From Halomonas sp. KAO (lineage in GTDB: Bacteria > Pseudomonadota > Gammaproteobacteria > Pseudomonadales > Halomonadaceae), in assembly GCF_015595025.1 (NCBI RefSeq), contig NZ_JADNRL010000026.1, forward strand, positions 206,405 through 249,006: 42,602 nt of DNA, in the 5' to 3' direction. Below are positions 25,788-34,814 of the stretch, in pieces; within the stretch, counting starts at the first letter, position 1, and every line of letters begins with the position of its first letter. The notes under the pieces are model-generated. The model searched no databases. It had not been told where the DNA came from and saw only the letters and a program-made list of their open reading frames with translations. Position numbers and translations under genes: made by a program.

Positions 25788-26975
25788 ATGCATCTCGATT
25801 CCGTTGTTATCCTGGACGGCGCCCGCACCGCCATCGGCGGCTTTGGCGGCAGCCTCGCGGGGCTGGCCCCCCATGAGCTCGGCACCATCACCGCTCGGGA
25901 GGCGTTGAAGCGCGCCGGGGTCGAGGCCGAGGCGATCGATCACGCCGTCTACGGCCATATCATCACCACCGGCCCCGAGGACGCCTACCTGGCACGCCAT
26001 ATCGCACGGGATGCCGGCGTTCCCGATGCCGCCGGCGCCTTCAACGTCAATCGCCTATGTGGCTCCGGGGTGCAGGCGCTGCTGTCGGCCGCCCAGCAGA
26101 TCGCCCTGGGCGATAGCCGCTTCGCCCTGGCGGGCGGTGCCGAGTCCATGAGCCGTGGGGCCTATCTGCTGCCACCCCAGGCGCGCAGCGGCTTGCGCAT
26201 GGGCCACGCCGGGGTGACCGACCTGACCCTGGGCATTCTCAGCGACCCCTTCGGCAGTGGCCATATGGGCGTTACCGCCGAGAACATCGCCAGCCGCTGC
26301 GGGCTGAGCCGGGAGACGGTCGACCGGTTTGCCATGCAGAGTCACCACAAGGCGGCCCGAGCCATCGCCGAGGGGCGCTTTACCGAGCAGATCGTGCCGG
26401 TCACCGTGCGTGAGGGGAAGCAGGAGCGCGTCTTCGAGCGTGACGAGCATGTGCGCGACGGTGTCACCCTGGAGGAGCTCGCCCGCCTCAGGCCTGCCTT
26501 TCAGAAGGAGGGCCTGGTCACCGCCGGCAACGCCTCGGGCCTCAACGATGGTGCGGCAAGCCTGGTGCTGGCCCATGCCGACGAGGCGGAACGCCAGGGT
26601 CTGAGGCCCCGAGCGCGGATGCGCGTGGGCACCAGCGCCGGAGTCGAGCCACTCCTGATGGGACTGGGGCCGATTCCCGCGGTACGCCGCTGCCTGGAGC
26701 AGGCCGGCCTCTCCATCAACGATATCGATGTCATCGAATCCAACGAGGCCTTCGCCGCCCAGGCCATCGCCGTCGCCGATGCGCTGGAGTTTCCCGCCGA
26801 CAAGCTCAACCCCAATGGCGGTGCCGTGGGGCTGGGCCACCCCGTCGGCGCCACCGGCGCCATCCTGGTGATCAAGGCGCTGGCCGAGCTGGAACGTATC
26901 GATGGCCGCTACGGCCTGATCACGCTCTGCATCGGTGGCGGCCAGGGCATCGCGCTGTTGATAGAGCGCTGCTGA
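25788..26975 (+). CDS. Thiolase (acetyl-CoA acetyltransferase family)
   Basis: The 395-residue enzyme has the complete thiolase triad: Cys91 in NVNRLCGSGVQAL, His351 in GGAVGLGHPVGATGA and Cys381 in TLCIGGGQG. The ESNEAFAAQ motif near 299-307 is normal. Starting at ATG 25788 after CTGGAGG, it follows the dehydrogenase by 16 bp. It would cleave the beta-ketoacyl-CoA made in the same pathway, though hydratase and hydroxyacyl-CoA dehydrogenase genes are not in this window and must lie elsewhere. Confidence 0.92.
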   Translation: MHLDSVVILDGARTAIGGFGGSLAGLAPHELGTITAREALKRAGVEAEAIDHAVYGHIITTGPEDAYLARHIARDAGVPDAAGAFNVNRLCGSGVQALLSAAQQIALGDSRFALAGGAESMSRGAYLLPPQARSGLRMGHAGVTDLTLGILSDPFGSGHMGVTAENIASRCGLSRETVDRFAMQSHHKAARAIAEGRFTEQIVPVTVREGKQERVFERDEHVRDGVTLEELARLRPAFQKEGLVTAGNASGLNDGAASLVLAHADEAERQGLRPRARMRVGTSAGVEPLLMGLGPIPAVRRCLEQAGLSINDIDVIESNEAFAAQAIAVADALEFPADKLNPNGGAVGLGHPVGATGAILVIKALAELERIDGRYGLITLCIGGGQGIALLIERC

Positions 26976-27094
26976 TTCATGAGCTGCTTCAGGGTGGTGC
27001 ATGACCGGACCCAGCCAGGTCATTGGGCTGCGTCCTGAGAGCGACGAAGTGGCCGTTGCCGGTGTGTCCGACGACAAGTTCGACAGCAACGTCG

Positions 27095-28105
27095 TCAGCA
27101 GGCATGGGCCAATGCCGCCCGCCGGTAGGCGGCGGGCGTATCACCGGTCCAGCTACGAAAGGCGCGGCTGAAGCAGGCCTGGTCCTCGAAGCCGAGCCGC
27201 TGAGCGATACTCGCGAGAGGCTGGTCGCTGCGAGTCAGAGCCTGCACGGCGACATCGCGTCGGCACTCGTCCTTCACCGCCTGAAAGCGCGTGCCCTCCG
27301 CGGCCAGGTGGCGCGACAGGGTTCGCACCGACATATGCAGCGCCTCGGCTACCTCGGCCACCCCGGCGGCATAGGCATCTTGGCGAGTCAGGTGCTCGCG
27401 CACCCGGTGGGAGAGCAGCCGCTCCTCGAAGGAGACATAGAACCAGTCCGCCGGGGCGCGCTGCAGAAAGGCACCCAGGTGACGCTTGGTCTGGCGGATC
27501 GGCTCGTCGAGCACCGCCCGATCGAAGTAGATCGCGGTCTGGGGGCGATCGAAGAGTAGCCGGCCGGGATAGAAGTAGCGGTAGTCGGCGCTATGCGCGG
27601 GCTGGGGGTAGGCGCACTCCAGGGTGATCGGCGGAATCTTGCGGGCGATCATCCAGGAGGCGATGCCATGCCAGAGCTTGAGCATCAGCTCATGCACCAG
27701 GATTCGGCTGCCCGTCGGCGGGCGATGTTCCACCAGGCCGATCCGCACCAGGTCATCGGCATGACTGATCTCGTAGCCAAAATCATCAAGCAGGATATGG
27801 AAGAACAGCCGATAGCGGTGCAGGGCCACCTTGAGGGTGGGCGCCTCCAGCAGACTCAGGCAGAGCAGCTTGAGGGTGCCGCCTCGCAGCGGCCGCGAGA
27901 AGAAGCCCGGGGTCTCGTCGTCACACTCGTTGACCAACAGTCGATAGAGGGTGGCAAACTGCCCGACGGTCACCCGGCCATGTGACGACTCCAGCAGCCG
28001 CGGCGATATGCCGGCGCGCCGCAGCAGGCTGGCTCGCTCGGCCGCCATGCCCGGCACACCCTGGAATAGCTCACCAACGAAATGCCGTGACACCGTCACC
28101 GTCAT
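27095..28105 (-). CDS. OruR/ArgR-like AraC-family regulator
   Basis: The 336-residue protein combines the N-terminal arabinose-binding-like domain (MTVTVSRHFVGELFQG to about 190, with FGYEISHADDLVRIGL) with a C-terminal AraC helix-turn-helix pair (VAEVAEALHMSVRTLSRHLAAEG and SIAQRLGFEDQACFSRAFRSWTGDTPAAYR). ATG 28105 follows GAGGGAG. A frame reaching 28927 has a long implausible extension overlapping the next gene. It converges on the thiolase, so control of the acyl-CoA operon is the natural guess. No binding site can be named. Confidence 0.87.
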   Translation of the reverse strand: MTVTVSRHFVGELFQGVPGMAAERASLLRRAGISPRLLESSHGRVTVGQFATLYRLLVNECDDETPGFFSRPLRGGTLKLLCLSLLEAPTLKVALHRYRLFFHILLDDFGYEISHADDLVRIGLVEHRPPTGSRILVHELMLKLWHGIASWMIARKIPPITLECAYPQPAHSADYRYFYPGRLLFDRPQTAIYFDRAVLDEPIRQTKRHLGAFLQRAPADWFYVSFEERLLSHRVREHLTRQDAYAAGVAEVAEALHMSVRTLSRHLAAEGTRFQAVKDECRRDVAVQALTRSDQPLASIAQRLGFEDQACFSRAFRSWTGDTPAAYRRAALAHAC

Positions 28106-28267
28106 GCTCTTCGTCTCCCTCTTGCCATCCGGCCCATGAGTGCTTCGGTTATACCCGATCATGGCGTCGGTCACACTCCTCCCACCGTCGTCTGGGGCTG
28201 ACACGAGTTCTGTGCCACCATTCCAGGCTGGACTGCATCCGCTCACTCCAGCGTCTGGGAGGCCGCC

Positions 28268-28954
28268 ATGCTCGAGTTTCACCAGGTCTACAAGGCCTAT
28301 ACCACCCCTCAGGGGCCCCTCGAGGTGCTGCGTGGCGTCGACCTGACGCTGGAGGCGGGCCAGAGCCTGGCGCTGATGGGCGAGTCGGGCAGCGGAAAGT
28401 CCACCCTGCTGCATCTGGCCGCGGGCCTCGACCTGCCGGATAGCGGCGAGGTGCGCCTCGCGGGCCGAGCGGTCTCCACCCTCGGCGAGCCCGAGCGCGC
28501 CAGGCTGCGCCGCGAGAGGCTGGGGCTGGTCTTCCAGCAGTTCCACCTGGTGCCCAGCCTCAGCGTGATCGACAACCTGCACCTGCAGGCGCGCCTGGCC
28601 GGCGTGGAGAAGAGTGCCTGGTCGAGGGAGCTGATCGAGCGGCTGGGGCTGGCCGGGCTGGAGGGGCGCTATCCCGAGCAGCTCTCCGGCGGCCAGCAGC
28701 AGCGCCTGGCCATCGGCCGCGCCCTGGCGCCACGCCCCTCTCTGCTGCTCGCCGACGAGCCCACCGGCAATCTGGATGAGGGCAGCGCCGACGCTATCCT
28801 GGCGCTGCTGCTGGAGCTGGTCCGCGACACCGGCTGTGCGCTGCTGATGGTGACCCACAGCCCGAGAGTCGCCGCCCCTCTGGATCGTCGCCTGGTGCTC
28901 TCGCACGCCCGGCTGGCCTCGCCGCAACAGGCCGCGCAGGAGTCCATATCGTGA
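28268..28954 (+). CDS. ABC transporter ATPase, LolD/AttE-like
   Basis: The 228-residue ATPase has Walker A GESGSGKS (38-45), Q-loop Gln90, signature LSGGQ (139-143) and Walker B LLLADEP (159-165) followed by TGNLD, a motif of the MacB/LolD/FtsE group. ATG 28268 is 162 bp from the divergent AraC gene. Its last codon overlaps the start of an FtsX-type permease, so the two form one transporter. Together with the downstream AttH-like lipoprotein gene (37918) it matches the AttEFGH-type export sets. Confidence 0.88.
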   Translation: MLEFHQVYKAYTTPQGPLEVLRGVDLTLEAGQSLALMGESGSGKSTLLHLAAGLDLPDSGEVRLAGRAVSTLGEPERARLRRERLGLVFQQFHLVPSLSVIDNLHLQARLAGVEKSAWSRELIERLGLAGLEGRYPEQLSGGQQQRLAIGRALAPRPSLLLADEPTGNLDEGSADAILALLLELVRDTGCALLMVTHSPRVAAPLDRRLVLSHARLASPQQAAQESIS

Positions 28955-31464
28955 TGGCCACCCCGCTTGCCACGCTACTCGCCACCCTGCTCTCCCACTA
29001 CCGCCGCCACCCCGGCCAGCTGGCCATGCTGCTGCTAGGCCTGTGGGTGGCCAGCGCCCTGTGGAGCGGCGTGCAGGCGATCAACGCCTCGGCCAAGGAG
29101 AGCTATGCCCGGGCCGAGGCGCTGTTCACCACCCGCCTCGACCGCCTGGAGCGACTCGATGGCGCCCCCCTGACCCGTGACGACTACCTCGCCCTGCGCC
29201 GCCAGGGCCTGCCGGTCTCCCCACTGCTGGAGGGCGAGCTCACCGCACCCGACGGCACCCGACTGACGCTGATCGGCATCGACCCCCTGACCCTGCCCGG
29301 CGACAGCGTCTTCGCCACCGCCAACAACACCGGTGATCTGACCGACTTTCTGACGCCACCCTGGCAGACGCGCATCGCCCCGGACACCCTGCCGGCCCTG
29401 GGCCTGGCACTCGATGACGCACCAGGCGCGACGCCTGCCCTGGGGGCGGGGCGACTGCCGCCGCTCTCCCTGGCCCCCTCGCTGCCACCCCACACGCTGG
29501 TGATGGATATCGCCGCGGCGGCCAAGCTGCTCGAGAGCGGCGCGACCCTGAGCCGACTGGTCAGCGCCCCGGGGGCGCTGGAGGTGGCCCCGGCAGGCCT
29601 CACCCTGACCCGTTCGACCCGCCTGGTCTCGCCGGGCCAGCTGACCCAGAGCTTCCACCTCAACCTCACCGCCCTGGCCCTGCTGGCGCTGATCGTCGGC
29701 CTGTTTATCGTCCAGGCGGCCCTGGGCCTGGCCCTGGAGCAGCGCCTGGAGATGCTGCGCACCCTGCGCGCCCTGGGAGTGTCGGGTCGCGCCCTGGTGG
29801 CCGGCCTGGCCCTGGAGCTGCTGCTGTTCGGCGTTATCGGTGCCCTGGCCGGCATCGCCGGCGGGGTGTGGCTGGCCCGGGCGCTGCTGCCCGACGTGGC
29901 CGCCACCCTGGGCAGCCTCTACGGTGCCGGGGTGGGTGTGGAGCTGCGCCTGCCCTGGCACTACTGGTTCGGCGGCCTGGCGGTCACCCTGGGGGGCCTG
30001 CTGCTGGCCGGCACCGGAGTACTGTGGCGAGCCGCCCGCCTGTCGGTGCTCGACCTCGGCCGCGCCCAGGCATGGCGCACCGGCTACCAGCGCCAGCTGT
30101 GGCGCATGACCCTGGCCGGCGGAGTCGTCGCGCTGAGCGGCCTGGGGCTATGGACCTGGCTGTCGCGACAGCCCGCCGGCGAGGGGCTAGCGGCGGGGTT
30201 TGCCCTGATGGCCGCCATGCTGCTGCTGGGGGCGCTATGGCTGCCGCCGCTGCTGGCCGCGGCCCTGGCGGGGCTTGCGCGCCTGGCCCGCCGGCGCCCG
30301 CTGGCCCAGTGGGCGCTCGCCGATCTGCAGCTGCAGCTACCGCGGCTGTCGCTGTCGCTGATGGCGCTGCTGATCGCGCTCTCGGCAAGCCTGGGGGTCA
30401 ACAGCATGGTCGGCGGCTTCCGCCTGACCTTCCTGGAGTGGCTCGATCAGCGGCTGGTGGCCGACCTCTACCTGGACCCACCGGCGGAACGCTTCGTGGC
30501 GGTGCACGCCTGGTTGGGCGAGCGCCCGGAAGTGGAGGAGCGCCTGGCCACCCGCCACGGCGAGAGCACCCTGCTGGCGGTGAGCGGCGATTCGGGGGAG
30601 CGCCCCCTGGAGGTGCCGGTCTCGCTATTCGGCCTGACTCCGGGGAAAAGCCTGACCCCGACCTGGCCGCTGCTGGAGACCCACCAGGATGTGACGGCGG
30701 CCTGGGCGTCGCTGCGAGACGGGGCCGCCTTTATCAACGAGCAGCTGGCCATCGCCGAGGGGCTCGCCCCCGGGGATCGCCTGACCCTGGCCTCATCCGG
30801 CGGCCGGGAGATCCTTCAGGTGGCGGCGATCTATCCCGACTACGGCAACCCGCGGGGCGAGGTGCTGATGGCCACCGACGAGCTGGGCAGGCGTTTCGCC
30901 GCCCCAGCGGACTCCATCGGCATCGTGCTGACCCGCGGCGCCGATGCCGAGGCCCTCGCCGCGGCGCTGGGCCGCGAGTTCGCCCTGGGCCGTGATGCCC
31001 TGCGCGACCAGGCCGAGGTCAAGCGCATCGCCACCGACATCTTCGAGCGCACCTTCACCATCACCCGCGCCCTCAACACCCTGACCCTGGCGGTGGCCGC
31101 CCTGGCGCTGCTGGCCAGCCTGCTCGCCCAGGCCCGCGAGCGACGCCGGCGGCTGGCGCCGATGTGGGCCCTGGGCGTGCCGAGGGGCCGGCTGCTGCGC
31201 GTCCAGCTCGCCCAGCTGGGTGGCGCGGCACTGGCGGTGGGCCTGGTTGCCATGCCGCTGGGCATCGCCATCACCTGGGGCCTGGTGGCGGTGATCAACG
31301 TGGCCGCCTTCGGCTGGCGGCTGCCGCTGCATCTCTTTCCTGGAGAGATCGCCCTGACCCTGGCCACCGCCGTGGTGGTGGCGCTGCTCGCCGCGACGCT
31401 GCCGGCACTGCGCCTGTGGCGCACGCCACCCCGGGCGCTGCTGGCCGAGGAGCAGGCCTCTTGA
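28954..31464 (+). CDS. FtsX-type ABC permease (AttFG-like, duplicated)
   Basis: The 836-residue protein has an N-terminal span, a large periplasmic domain, a FtsX helix bundle at about 230-360 (LLALIVGLFIVQAALG then LEQRLEMLRTLRALGVSGRALV), further spans at about 385-440 and 465-485, a second periplasmic domain and a C-terminal bundle (ARERRRRLAPMWALGVPRGRLL then three spans). This is two FtsX units joined in one chain. The GTG at 28951 and ATG at 28954 are both possible starts; ATG overlaps the ATPase stop by 1 bp. It likely extracts or exports a lipid or lipoprotein. Confidence 0.85.
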   Translation: MATPLATLLATLLSHYRRHPGQLAMLLLGLWVASALWSGVQAINASAKESYARAEALFTTRLDRLERLDGAPLTRDDYLALRRQGLPVSPLLEGELTAPDGTRLTLIGIDPLTLPGDSVFATANNTGDLTDFLTPPWQTRIAPDTLPALGLALDDAPGATPALGAGRLPPLSLAPSLPPHTLVMDIAAAAKLLESGATLSRLVSAPGALEVAPAGLTLTRSTRLVSPGQLTQSFHLNLTALALLALIVGLFIVQAALGLALEQRLEMLRTLRALGVSGRALVAGLALELLLFGVIGALAGIAGGVWLARALLPDVAATLGSLYGAGVGVELRLPWHYWFGGLAVTLGGLLLAGTGVLWRAARLSVLDLGRAQAWRTGYQRQLWRMTLAGGVVALSGLGLWTWLSRQPAGEGLAAGFALMAAMLLLGALWLPPLLAAALAGLARLARRRPLAQWALADLQLQLPRLSLSLMALLIALSASLGVNSMVGGFRLTFLEWLDQRLVADLYLDPPAERFVAVHAWLGERPEVEERLATRHGESTLLAVSGDSGERPLEVPVSLFGLTPGKSLTPTWPLLETHQDVTAAWASLRDGAAFINEQLAIAEGLAPGDRLTLASSGGREILQVAAIYPDYGNPRGEVLMATDELGRRFAAPADSIGIVLTRGADAEALAAALGREFALGRDALRDQAEVKRIATDIFERTFTITRALNTLTLAVAALALLASLLAQARERRRRLAPMWALGVPRGRLLRVQLAQLGGAALAVGLVAMPLGIAITWGLVAVINVAAFGWRLPLHLFPGEIALTLATAVVVALLAATLPALRLWRTPPRALLAEEQAS

Positions 31465-31935
31465 GTGACGCTCGCCCCGGGCACTCAGGCGCCCCGATGC
31501 GGGCCCGCCCTTCGGGTTAGCGCAGTTGCCAACAGGGTAATGTGAAAGGCGACAGGGTCTGTCTCCGGAACAGTCTGAGCGGTGCTGCTCTCCGCGAGAG
31601 TGCTGGCCTGCCCTCGGCGCTAGTAGAAAATCACGGAATCACCATGCCACCTAGGTCCAACCCCTCGACTCGGGGCAGTGGTAGATGACGCAACGTCACT
31701 GCTGCTGCCCTTCTCCACATTATTGCCCCATGGCAACAATATCATTCCCTGCTGCAACGGTGCGGAGTGATGCCCTTTGCTATACCAGAGGCTGCAAGGC
31801 AATAAAACTAATATAAAAAAAGGCCGGAACAGCATATGCCTTCAATTGAGTCATGCCGGCGACCGTCATCTCGATACGGCAGAAATATTGACCGGCAGTT
31901 GTTCGCTTAATAATTCAACAAGAAAGGAAGACAGG
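31465..31935 (+). promoter_or_regulatory. Upstream region of the amine dehydrogenase cluster
   Basis: This 471-bp stretch separates the permease from aauB and holds no convincing gene. It becomes AT-rich from about 31795 to 31935 (for example AATAAAACTAATATAAAAAA), as expected for a promoter region. Two dyads are visible: TGACGCAACGTCA at 31686-31698 (perfect arms TGACG/CGTCA) and TTGCCCCATGGCAA at 31723-31736 (TTGCC/GGCAA). They are 37 bp apart centre to centre and could bind a regulator of the cluster. No regulator gene is adjacent. Confidence 0.5.
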
Positions 31936-33078
31936 ATGCTCAAGAAGTCCCTCTATCGCACGGGGCTGGCCGTGTCGCTAAGCTCCCTGCTCATATCGAC
32001 CGCCTGGGCCCAGCTGGCGAGAGAAAGCTATTCGATCGAGACCCTCGACGAACCGGATCAACACCGCACCTATATCGTCGACAACAACTTCACCCATGCG
32101 CTCTCCACCCGCATTCGCGTCGTCGATCCCGACGAGCAGAAACTTCTCGGCACCATATCGACGGGTTATATGGCTCCCATGGTGCTGTCTCACGATAAAA
32201 GCACGATATATACGGCCGATATCTTCTACGCTCGCGGCACCCGCGGCGAGCGCACCGATGTCCTGACTGCCACGGACGCACAAACACTGAACCCTCTGTG
32301 GGAAGTCGAACTCCCCGCCAAGCTCGCCAACATGTTGACCGAGCTGTATATGCTGACCATCAGCGATGACGACCGCTTCGTCTACGCCTACAACTTCACG
32401 CCGGCGACCTCGATCACCGTCGTCGATGTGAAGAACCAGGAGATGGTCAATGAGATCGAGATTCCGGGCTGCATGCTCAACTACCCGGTGGGCGATCGCG
32501 CCTTCGCCTCCATCTGCGGCGACGGCACCCTGCAGAAGGTGGTGATCGACGACCAGGGGCAGGAGGTCAGTCGTAGCAAGACACGGTTCTTCGACCCCGA
32601 CAAAGAGCTGATGAACGAACGGGCCATTCTCAACGGGGACACCTACTACTTCACCACCACCGATGGCGTGATCCAGCCAGTGCATATCGTCGATGGCGAG
32701 CTTCAGGCCGGCGAGCGCTGGTCGCTGTTCGGTGAAGATCACCAGCAGGAAAACTGGGGTGTCGGTGGCTGGCAACTACTGGCCGCCTCCCCTCACCTGA
32801 ACCGCCTCTATGCGCTGGTGCACCCTGACCATGAGCCACGCAAATGGGAAGACCCCAGCGATACTGTCTGGGCCTACGACCTGGAGAGTGGCGAGAAGGT
32901 CGGCGAGATCACGCTTCCCAATCACGTCTGGAGCATTCATGTCACCAAGGATGAGTCGCCGCTGCTGCTCGGCGGCACGGTAGAGGGTGACATGGAGGTC
33001 TACGACCTCTCCCAGGATAGCCATGTGGCCACCATGGAAGAGATCGCCGGCACCCCCATCCTGATGCTGAGCCACTAA
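31936..33078 (+). CDS. aauB: TTQ amine dehydrogenase large (beta-propeller) subunit, aromatic amine type
   Basis: The 380-residue precursor has a signal peptide ending STAWA (near 25) and the repeated blades of a seven-bladed propeller. ARGTRGERTDVLTATDA, FTPATSITVVDVKNQE, RAFASICGDGTLQKV, and WSLFGEDHQQENWGVGGWQLLAASPHLNRLYALVHPDHE resemble the Alcaligenes AADH large subunit more than methylamine dehydrogenase. It forms an alpha2-beta2 periplasmic enzyme with AauA and shapes the substrate channel. ATG 31936 follows AAAGGAAG; a frame extending upstream to 31777 lacks a signal peptide and is rejected. First gene of the cluster. Substrate (phenylethylamine, tyramine and similar) is an inference. 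Confidence 0.87.
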   Translation: MLKKSLYRTGLAVSLSSLLISTAWAQLARESYSIETLDEPDQHRTYIVDNNFTHALSTRIRVVDPDEQKLLGTISTGYMAPMVLSHDKSTIYTADIFYARGTRGERTDVLTATDAQTLNPLWEVELPAKLANMLTELYMLTISDDDRFVYAYNFTPATSITVVDVKNQEMVNEIEIPGCMLNYPVGDRAFASICGDGTLQKVVIDDQGQEVSRSKTRFFDPDKELMNERAILNGDTYYFTTTDGVIQPVHIVDGELQAGERWSLFGEDHQQENWGVGGWQLLAASPHLNRLYALVHPDHEPRKWEDPSDTVWAYDLESGEKVGEITLPNHVWSIHVTKDESPLLLGGTVEGDMEVYDLSQDSHVATMEEIAGTPILMLSH

Positions 33079-33088
33079 GGGGGACGGC

Positions 33089-33628
33089 ATGACACTCTAT
33101 CCCGTTTTTACCCTGGCGCTCTCGGCCATCCTGGCCGTCATCCTGCTGAGCGCCGCGATGCACAAGCTGCGGGCCCCCCAGCGCTTTCGACGACAGCTGG
33201 ATGACTACGCGCTGCTGCCCCCAGACAGCCTGAGAATCGTTGCCCGCATGGTGCCGGCGCTGGAAATCGCCCTGGCCATCCTGCTGCTGACCCCTGCCCT
33301 GCGCGTGGTCGGCGCCCTCGGTACGGCGCTGCTGCTGGGCGGCTATGCCGGTGCGATGGCCATCAACCTGTGGCGCGGGCGCAGCGACATCGACTGTGGC
33401 TGCAGTGGCCCGGGGATGGAACGCCCGCTGAGCTCGGCCCTGCTGTGGCGCAATGGCCTGCTGGTGCTGATAGCACTGCTGGCCGCCCTGCCCACCCACC
33501 CGCATCCCCTAGGCGGCTTCGATCTGTTCCTGATCCTGGCCTGCAGCCTGATGGGATTGATGATCTACACCTCGGTTGAGGGTCTCCTGGCCAATCGGCC
33601 ACGTCTCAATGCACTACAAGGAAAATAA
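33089..33628 (+). CDS. aauE: MauE/AauE-type membrane protein for small-subunit maturation
   Basis: The 179-residue membrane protein has about four to five spans (5-23, 52-70, 74-93, 117-137, 145-163) and the MauE-family motif DIDCGCSGPGMERPLSSALLWRN with Cys103 and Cys105. MauE works with MauD to form or transfer the disulfides of the small subunit. It starts 10 bp after aauB, with AGGGGGACGG as a ribosome binding site, and is followed after 4 bp by aauD, the conserved B-E-D-A order. Confidence 0.92.
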   Translation: MTLYPVFTLALSAILAVILLSAAMHKLRAPQRFRRQLDDYALLPPDSLRIVARMVPALEIALAILLLTPALRVVGALGTALLLGGYAGAMAINLWRGRSDIDCGCSGPGMERPLSSALLWRNGLLVLIALLAALPTHPHPLGGFDLFLILACSLMGLMIYTSVEGLLANRPRLNALQGK

Positions 33629-33632
33629 CGCT

Positions 33633-34232
33633 ATGGATGCCAACATGATCTCGCACATCCTGCTCTGGATCGGCCTCATCGCCCTGGCCCTGGTGGTGGT
33701 GGCTCTGGTACGACAAATCGGCGTGCTTCACGCCCGCATCGCCCCCGCCGGCGCCCTGATCCTGGACAAGGGTGTCGAGGTGAACAACCCCGCCCCACAG
33801 GTGACCTCCGCCGACCGGCACGGCAGGCCGGTCAACGTCGGCTACAAGGGCGAGCGCGGCCAGCTGCTGTTCTTCCTGTCGCCCACCTGTCCGGTGTGCA
33901 AGTCGCTGCTGCCGACGCTGCGCTCGCTGGGCAAGACCTATCGCCAGGAGCTCGAGGTGATCTACGTCAGTGACGGTGATCAAGAACAGCAGATGGAGCT
34001 GATCAAGCAGCACCACCTCGAGGATGCCCGCTATGTCATCGGGCCGGAGATCGGCATGACCTATCAGATCGGCAAGCTGCCCTATGCCGTGCTGATCGAT
34101 GCCGAGGGCGTGCTCAAGGCCAAGGGACTCGTCAACAACCGCGAGCATCTGGAGAGCCTGTTCGAGGCCCAGACGATGGGCGTCGGCACGCTGCAGGAAT
34201 ACATGCGCCAGCAGACCGCGGCGACTCAATAA
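33633..34232 (+). CDS. aauD: MauD/AauD-type thioredoxin-fold disulfide protein
   Basis: The 199-residue protein has one N-terminal membrane anchor (ISHILLWIGLIALALVVVALV, residues 6-26) and a periplasmic thioredoxin fold whose active site is CPVC at 86-89 in FFLSPTCPVCKSLL. The cis-proline segment is KLPYAVLI. MauD is needed for correct disulfide formation in the many-cysteine small subunit. ATG 33633 follows AAGGAAAA, and the preferred start removes an unlikely upstream extension. It is followed by an AC-rich triplicate repeat before aauA. Confidence 0.92.
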   Translation: MDANMISHILLWIGLIALALVVVALVRQIGVLHARIAPAGALILDKGVEVNNPAPQVTSADRHGRPVNVGYKGERGQLLFFLSPTCPVCKSLLPTLRSLGKTYRQELEVIYVSDGDQEQQMELIKQHHLEDARYVIGPEIGMTYQIGKLPYAVLIDAEGVLKAKGLVNNREHLESLFEAQTMGVGTLQEYMRQQTAATQ

Positions 34233-34236
34233 CAGG

Positions 34237-34272
34237 CACAACAACGAACACAACAACAAGCACAACAACAGG
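34237..34272 (+). repeat. Three 12-bp CACAACAAC repeats before aauA
   Basis: Three tandem 12-bp units, CACAACAACGAA, CACAACAACAAG and CACAACAACAGG, fill the gap between the aauD stop and the aauA ribosome binding site; the last unit runs into AGGAGG. The sequence has almost no pairing ability, so it is an unstructured, AC-rich leader just before the small-subunit start. Confidence 0.9.
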
Positions 34273-34284
34273 AGGACCGCTCAC

Positions 34285-34809
34285 ATGAGCCTACTCGACC
34301 GCCTCTTCGAACGCACCTCACGCCGTGTGGCCCACTCCACCTCCCGCCGCAACACCCTGTTCAAGCTGGGCTCCTGGATGGTGGCCGGTAGCGCCCTGCC
34401 GCTGATCCTGCCCATCGACCGCAGCGCCGGCAACGCCCATGCGGCCGAGAAGGGCGAACCCGGCGACCCAGGCGATCCCACCTCGTGCGACTACTGGCGC
34501 TACTGCTCCATCGACGGCTACCTGTGCAGCTGCTGTGGTGGCAGCAAGACCTCCTGCCCCCCGGGCACCGATATTTCCCGGGTGGCCTGGGTGGGCACCT
34601 GCCGCAACCCGGCGGACGGTCGCGACTACATCATTTCCTACAACGACTGCTGTGGAAACCAGCCGTGCGGCAAGTGTGCCTGTAACCGTAACGACAGCGA
34701 GCAGCCGATCTACCGGCCGTTCAACAACAACGACATCAACTGGTGCATCGGTGCGGAGAGCAACACCTATGTCTGCACCATCACGGTCATTCAAGGGGTA
34801 GCCACCTGA
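34285..34809 (+). CDS. aauA: TTQ amine dehydrogenase small subunit (quinone-bearing)
   Basis: The 174-residue precursor has a Tat leader (SRRNTLFKLG at 20-29, hydrophobic core to about 44) and a cysteine-rich mature part with 14 Cys. The TTQ-forming tryptophans are Trp102 (RVAWVGTC) and Trp153 (DINWC), 51 residues apart exactly as in characterised AADH and MADH. Asp121 in YNDCC matches the catalytic Asp, and Asp77 in CSIDG matches the second conserved Asp. CSCCGG is closer to AADH than to MADH. ATG 34285 follows AGGAGG. Folded and disulfide-bonded in the periplasm with AauD and AauE. No MauG homologue is in the window. Confidence 0.95.
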   Translation: MSLLDRLFERTSRRVAHSTSRRNTLFKLGSWMVAGSALPLILPIDRSAGNAHAAEKGEPGDPGDPTSCDYWRYCSIDGYLCSCCGGSKTSCPPGTDISRVAWVGTCRNPADGRDYIISYNDCCGNQPCGKCACNRNDSEQPIYRPFNNNDINWCIGAESNTYVCTITVIQGVAT

Positions 34810-34814
34810 TTGCC

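Noticed and set aside
27001..27023. ATGACC/GGTCAT hairpin as terminator between thiolase and AraC gene
   Set aside because: Only a 6-bp stem with an 11-nt loop and no T run; too weak to list as a feature.
28106..28927. Long upstream extension of the AraC-family frame
   Set aside because: Runs through the ABC ATPase gene on the other strand with a Gln/Gly-rich composition; ATG 28105 has a good ribosome binding site and gives the normal N terminus.
31620..31835. 71-codon minus-strand frame starting MLFRPFFILVLLPCSLWYS, signal-peptide-like
   Set aside because: Hydrophobic start comes from the AT-rich control region; the rest is low-complexity, and it has no ribosome binding site of note. It lies in the control region of aauB.
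31888..31913. TTGACC and TTAATA as a sigma-70 promoter for aauB
   Set aside because: The distance between the two is too short, and a start there would leave almost no leader before the ribosome binding site.
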